From the NCBI GenBank assembly GCA_003545125.1, contig DQCI01000171.1, positions 1 through 7,501 on the forward strand: a stretch of DNA of 7,501 nucleotides, given 5' to 3'. Below are positions 4,996 to 7,501 of this stretch, piece by piece. Each line of letters begins with the position of its first letter. The first letter of the stretch is position 1. Made by a program: the position numbers and the translations under genes. The notes beneath the pieces were generated by a model. The model was not told the origin of the DNA and made no database searches. It saw nothing but the letters and a program-made list of their open reading frames with translations. Source of the DNA: Paracoccaceae bacterium (GTDB lineage: Bacteria > Pseudomonadota > Alphaproteobacteria > Rhodobacterales > Rhodobacteraceae).

Positions 4996-7501
4996 TGGCC
5001 GGAAGCGCGTGTTCGCCGGTCTTTTCCGACAACGTCGTCAGCCCGAAGTCGTCGAGGATCGCATAGACCGCCGGCAGCACCAGGATCACCACGAGGCTCG
5101 CGGCGAACAGGCCGAAGACCAGGCTGGCGACGAGCGGCACGAGGATCTGCGCCTGAAGGCTGGTTTCGGTGAGGATCGGGATCAGGCCGGCGAGCGTCGT
5201 CGTGGTGGTCAGCAGCATGGCGCGGAAGCGGGCGCGGACCGCCCGCGAGGCCGCCTCGGCCACGCTGCCCGCGTCCCCGTGTTCGTGCTTGATGAACTCG
5301 ACCAGAAGGATGGAGTTGTTCACCACCACGCCGGCCAGGGCCACGTAGCCAAGCAGGCTCGGCATCGAGAAGTCGAGCCCCATTGCCATGTGGCCGAAGA
5401 TCGCGCCGGCGAGCGCCAGCGGGATGACCAGCATCACCACGATCGGTTCGACATAGGAGCGGAACTGGAACGACAACAGCGCGAAGACGCCGAACAGGCC
5501 GATGACGAAGCCCTTCATCATAGAGACCTGGGTGGTGGTCGCCTCGGCCCGCTGACCCTCGACGTCGAGGGTGAGGCTGGGGTAGCGGGCGCGCAGGTCG
5601 GGCACGAAGCGGGCGAGGGTATCGGAGACGATGGCATTTGCGTTGGCCACGCCGGTGTCGATGCTGCCCTGCACCGTGACGGTGCGCACGCCGTCCTCGC
5701 GGTTGATCCTTGCCACACCGCGGCCGGTGTCGACCGCCGCGACCACCGACAGCGGAATTGCCGTGCCATCGGCCCGGGCAATGGCGAATTCGTCGAAGGT
5801 GCGGGGCTCGACGGCGTTTGCCGGGTCAAGGCGTGCGGTGACCTCGACGGCGCGGTTCCCGATCTGGAGCTCGCTGATCGTCGTGCCCTGATAGGCGGCG
5901 CGAAGCTGGTCGGCGACCATCGTGGCCGTGACACCCATCGGACCGGCCGCGTCCTTCAACGTGATCCGCATCTCGCGCTTGCCGGGGCGCAGGTCGTCCA
6001 TCACCGAGGTGACGCCTTGGTAGGTGCCGAGCCAGGCGGTGAGCTCGGTGGCGGCGGCTTTCAGCGCGTCGAGGTCGTCGCCCTTCAGCCGCATGTCGAG
6101 GGCGATGCCGGCGGGGCCGATCGTGCTCTCGACGATTTTCAGGCTGAGGACGTCGGGGAGCGTGCCGACCTCCTCGCGCCAGACGGCCATGATCGGGCCG
6201 GGCCGCAGGGTCCGCAGCGACGACGGTAGCAGGTCGACCGAGACGGTGGCGACATGGGCGCCGGTCTCGAAAGCGTCGCGGTTCACGCCATTGAATACGG
6301 TGACGCTTCGCACCAGATCGGCGCCGCCCGGCTGCTCGGGCGCCAAGCGGGCGTTGACCCGGTCGAGCCCGGAGATCAGGGCCGTGACGACCGCGTCGGT
6401 GCGCAGTTGCGGTGTTCCTTGCGGCAGCAGCACCCGCGCCTCGATCGTGTCGCCGTCGATCTCGGGGAAGGCGGTGAACTTGAGGGCGCCGCCGGCAATC
6501 TGGGCGATGGCCACGAAGAGGATGGCCAGCGCCAGCCCCACCGTCGCGTAGCGGGCGCGGATCAAAACGTCGGCGAGCCGTCCGGTCGCCTCCCTGAGCG
6601 CCGCGATCGCGGCCTCGATGCGGGCGGCGACCCGGCTGCGGCGCGGTTTTTCGAGGCTGTGCAGAAGGTGGTGCGGCAGGATCAGAAAGGCCTCGACGAG
6701 CGAGACGGTGAGCACGAACAGCATCACCGCCGGCACCACCCGGAGCACAGCGCCGAGGTCGCCCTTGAGGAAGGCGAGCGAGCCGAAGATCATCGCCGTG
6801 GTGGCGAAGGAGGCGAGCACGTTGGCGAACACCTGGCGTGTTCCCTCCACCGCCGCGTCGAGCGGGGCGCGGCCCTTTTCGCGCAGCCGGGCGATGTTTT
6901 CCGAAATCACGATGGCGTCGTCCATCAACAACCCGATGACGATCAACAACCCGATGGTGGTCATCAGGTTCAGCGAGTAGCCGAAGGCGGCCATGATCGC
7001 GACACCGCCCATGAAGGACACCGGCAGGCCCATCGCCACCCAGAAGGCGAAGCGCAGGCCGAACACCAGCCAAAGCACGGCGAAGACCAGCGCGAGGCCC
7101 TGGAGGCCGTTCACCAGCACCAGCGACAGCCGCTCACGGATCACCGTGGCGCCGTCGGAGATCACCTCATACCCGATGCCCGTCGGGGCGCTGGCGCGTT
7201 CGGCATCGAGAAAGGCGTTGATCGCGTCGATGGTGTCGAGCGAATCTTCGGCGCGGGTCTTGGTTACATCGAGGATGGCGGCGGGGCGGCCGTTGAGCGT
7301 GATGGCCTCGGTCTCGTCGGCGTAGCCTTCGGTGATCCGGGCGATCTCGCCGAGGCGCACCTGCCCGCCGCCGGCGGAGGCGCGCACGACGATGTCGGCG
7401 AGCGTATCGCGGCTGCGGCGCTCTTCGGCGATGCGGATCAACAGGCTCTGGTCGCGCCCGTCGAGCGATCCCGCCGGCATGTCGAGGCTTTCGGCGCCGA
7501 C
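4991..7501 (-). CDS. RND efflux transporter inner-membrane subunit, N-terminus outside window
   Basis: This is a proton-driven resistance-nodulation-division pump subunit of the AcrB-like HAE family, which works with a periplasmic adaptor and an outer-membrane channel. The visible 836 residues lack roughly the first 200 of the usual 1020-1050; the frame is open through the window edge, so the Met codon at 7478-7480 is internal. In order: end of the first porter domain (to about residue 120); helices TM2-TM6 (about 120-275) with GLLMDDAIVISENI, whose Asp pair (codons at 6917-6922) is the TM4 proton-relay pair; TM7 near 315-340; the second periplasmic loop with IDGDTIEARVLLPQGT; and TM8-TM12 (about 662-815). 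TM10 reads GVVVNNSILLVEFIK, with Asn where AcrB has Lys940; TM11 keeps the Arg of FRAMLLTT. There is no frame break anywhere, in contrast to the neighbouring plus-strand genes. It converges on the broken cluster, ending at TGA 4991-4993 within an inverted repeat. No adaptor gene is visible; it may lie beyond 7501. Substrate unknown. Confidence 0.93.
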   Translation of the reverse strand, partial: VGAESLDMPAGSLDGRDQSLLIRIAEERRSRDTLADIVVRASAGGGQVRLGEIARITEGYADETEAITLNGRPAAILDVTKTRAEDSLDTIDAINAFLDAERASAPTGIGYEVISDGATVIRERLSLVLVNGLQGLALVFAVLWLVFGLRFAFWVAMGLPVSFMGGVAIMAAFGYSLNLMTTIGLLIVIGLLMDDAIVISENIARLREKGRAPLDAAVEGTRQVFANVLASFATTAMIFGSLAFLKGDLGAVLRVVPAVMLFVLTVSLVEAFLILPHHLLHSLEKPRRSRVAARIEAAIAALREATGRLADVLIRARYATVGLALAILFVAIAQIAGGALKFTAFPEIDGDTIEARVLLPQGTPQLRTDAVVTALISGLDRVNARLAPEQPGGADLVRSVTVFNGVNRDAFETGAHVATVSVDLLPSSLRTLRPGPIMAVWREEVGTLPDVLSLKIVESTIGPAGIALDMRLKGDDLDALKAAATELTAWLGTYQGVTSVMDDLRPGKREMRITLKDAAGPMGVTATMVADQLRAAYQGTTISELQIGNRAVEVTARLDPANAVEPRTFDEFAIARADGTAIPLSVVAAVDTGRGVARINREDGVRTVTVQGSIDTGVANANAIVSDTLARFVPDLRARYPSLTLDVEGQRAEATTTQVSMMKGFVIGLFGVFALLSFQFRSYVEPIVVMLVIPLALAGAIFGHMAMGLDFSMPSLLGYVALAGVVVNNSILLVEFIKHEHGDAGSVAEAASRAVRARFRAMLLTTTTTLAGLIPILTETSLQAQILVPLVASLVFGLFAASLVVILVLPAVYAILDDFGLTTLSEKTGEHALPAT

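Noticed and set aside
4868..6229. Long open frame of 453 codons on the + strand
   Set aside because: It lies mostly antisense to the well-supported RND gene and is rich in Arg, Gly, Asp and His with no family resemblance, a typical shadow of a high-GC gene.
5826..7073. Open frame of 415 codons on the - strand in another frame of the RND gene
   Set aside because: It is Arg- and Pro-rich out-of-frame reading of the RND coding DNA with no motifs.
1..7501. Mobile element, CRISPR array, tRNA, rRNA or a new defence-type system
   Set aside because: No transposase or integrase motifs, no regularly spaced repeats and no tRNA- or rRNA-like stretches were seen. All sizable coding content belongs to known metabolic or transport families.

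Overview
The window is high-GC DNA with the codon usage and gene families of an alphaproteobacterium, most likely a Rhodobacterales relative. That placement rests on recalled family resemblance only; there is no rRNA or other marker here.

Layout: (1) Positions 1-364, + strand, hold the 3' end of a beta-keto acid cleavage enzyme (BKACE, DUF849). Its frame is open, but the usual catalytic Asp reads Asn. (2) Positions 365-580 are a non-coding gap with a small tandem repeat and a weak hairpin. (3) Positions 581 to about 4840, + strand, are a run of four recognisable but broken genes: a CPA1/NhaP-type cation:proton antiporter missing its 3' part, a GMC-family (choline dehydrogenase-like) oxidoreductase missing its FAD-binding N-terminus, a mandelate racemase/muconate lactonizing enzyme (enolase superfamily) reduced to its N-terminal domain, and a betaine-aldehyde-type NAD(P)+ aldehyde dehydrogenase missing its N-terminus and an internal block. 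Two of the gene-to-gene joins look like deletions that fused neighbours. At least eleven reading-frame breaks interrupt them, and each is most simply read as loss of one or two bases. (4) Positions 4973-4995 form a perfect 10-bp inverted repeat over the end of the next gene. (5) Positions 4991-7501, - strand, are one uninterrupted frame for an RND-type efflux pump inner-membrane subunit, cut at its N-terminus by the window edge.

The four broken genes look like the remains of a catabolic locus: alcohol oxidation (GMC), aldehyde oxidation (ALDH), a hydroxy-acid dehydratase or racemase-type step (enolase superfamily), possibly feeding the adjacent BKACE. The substrate cannot be named. The clean 2.5-kb RND frame next door argues that the breaks are real decay rather than uniform sequencing error, although several breaks lie in G or C runs and error has to be excluded. 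I found no transposase, integrase, CRISPR array, tRNA or rRNA, and no convincing new functional system. The interesting content is the decay pattern itself.
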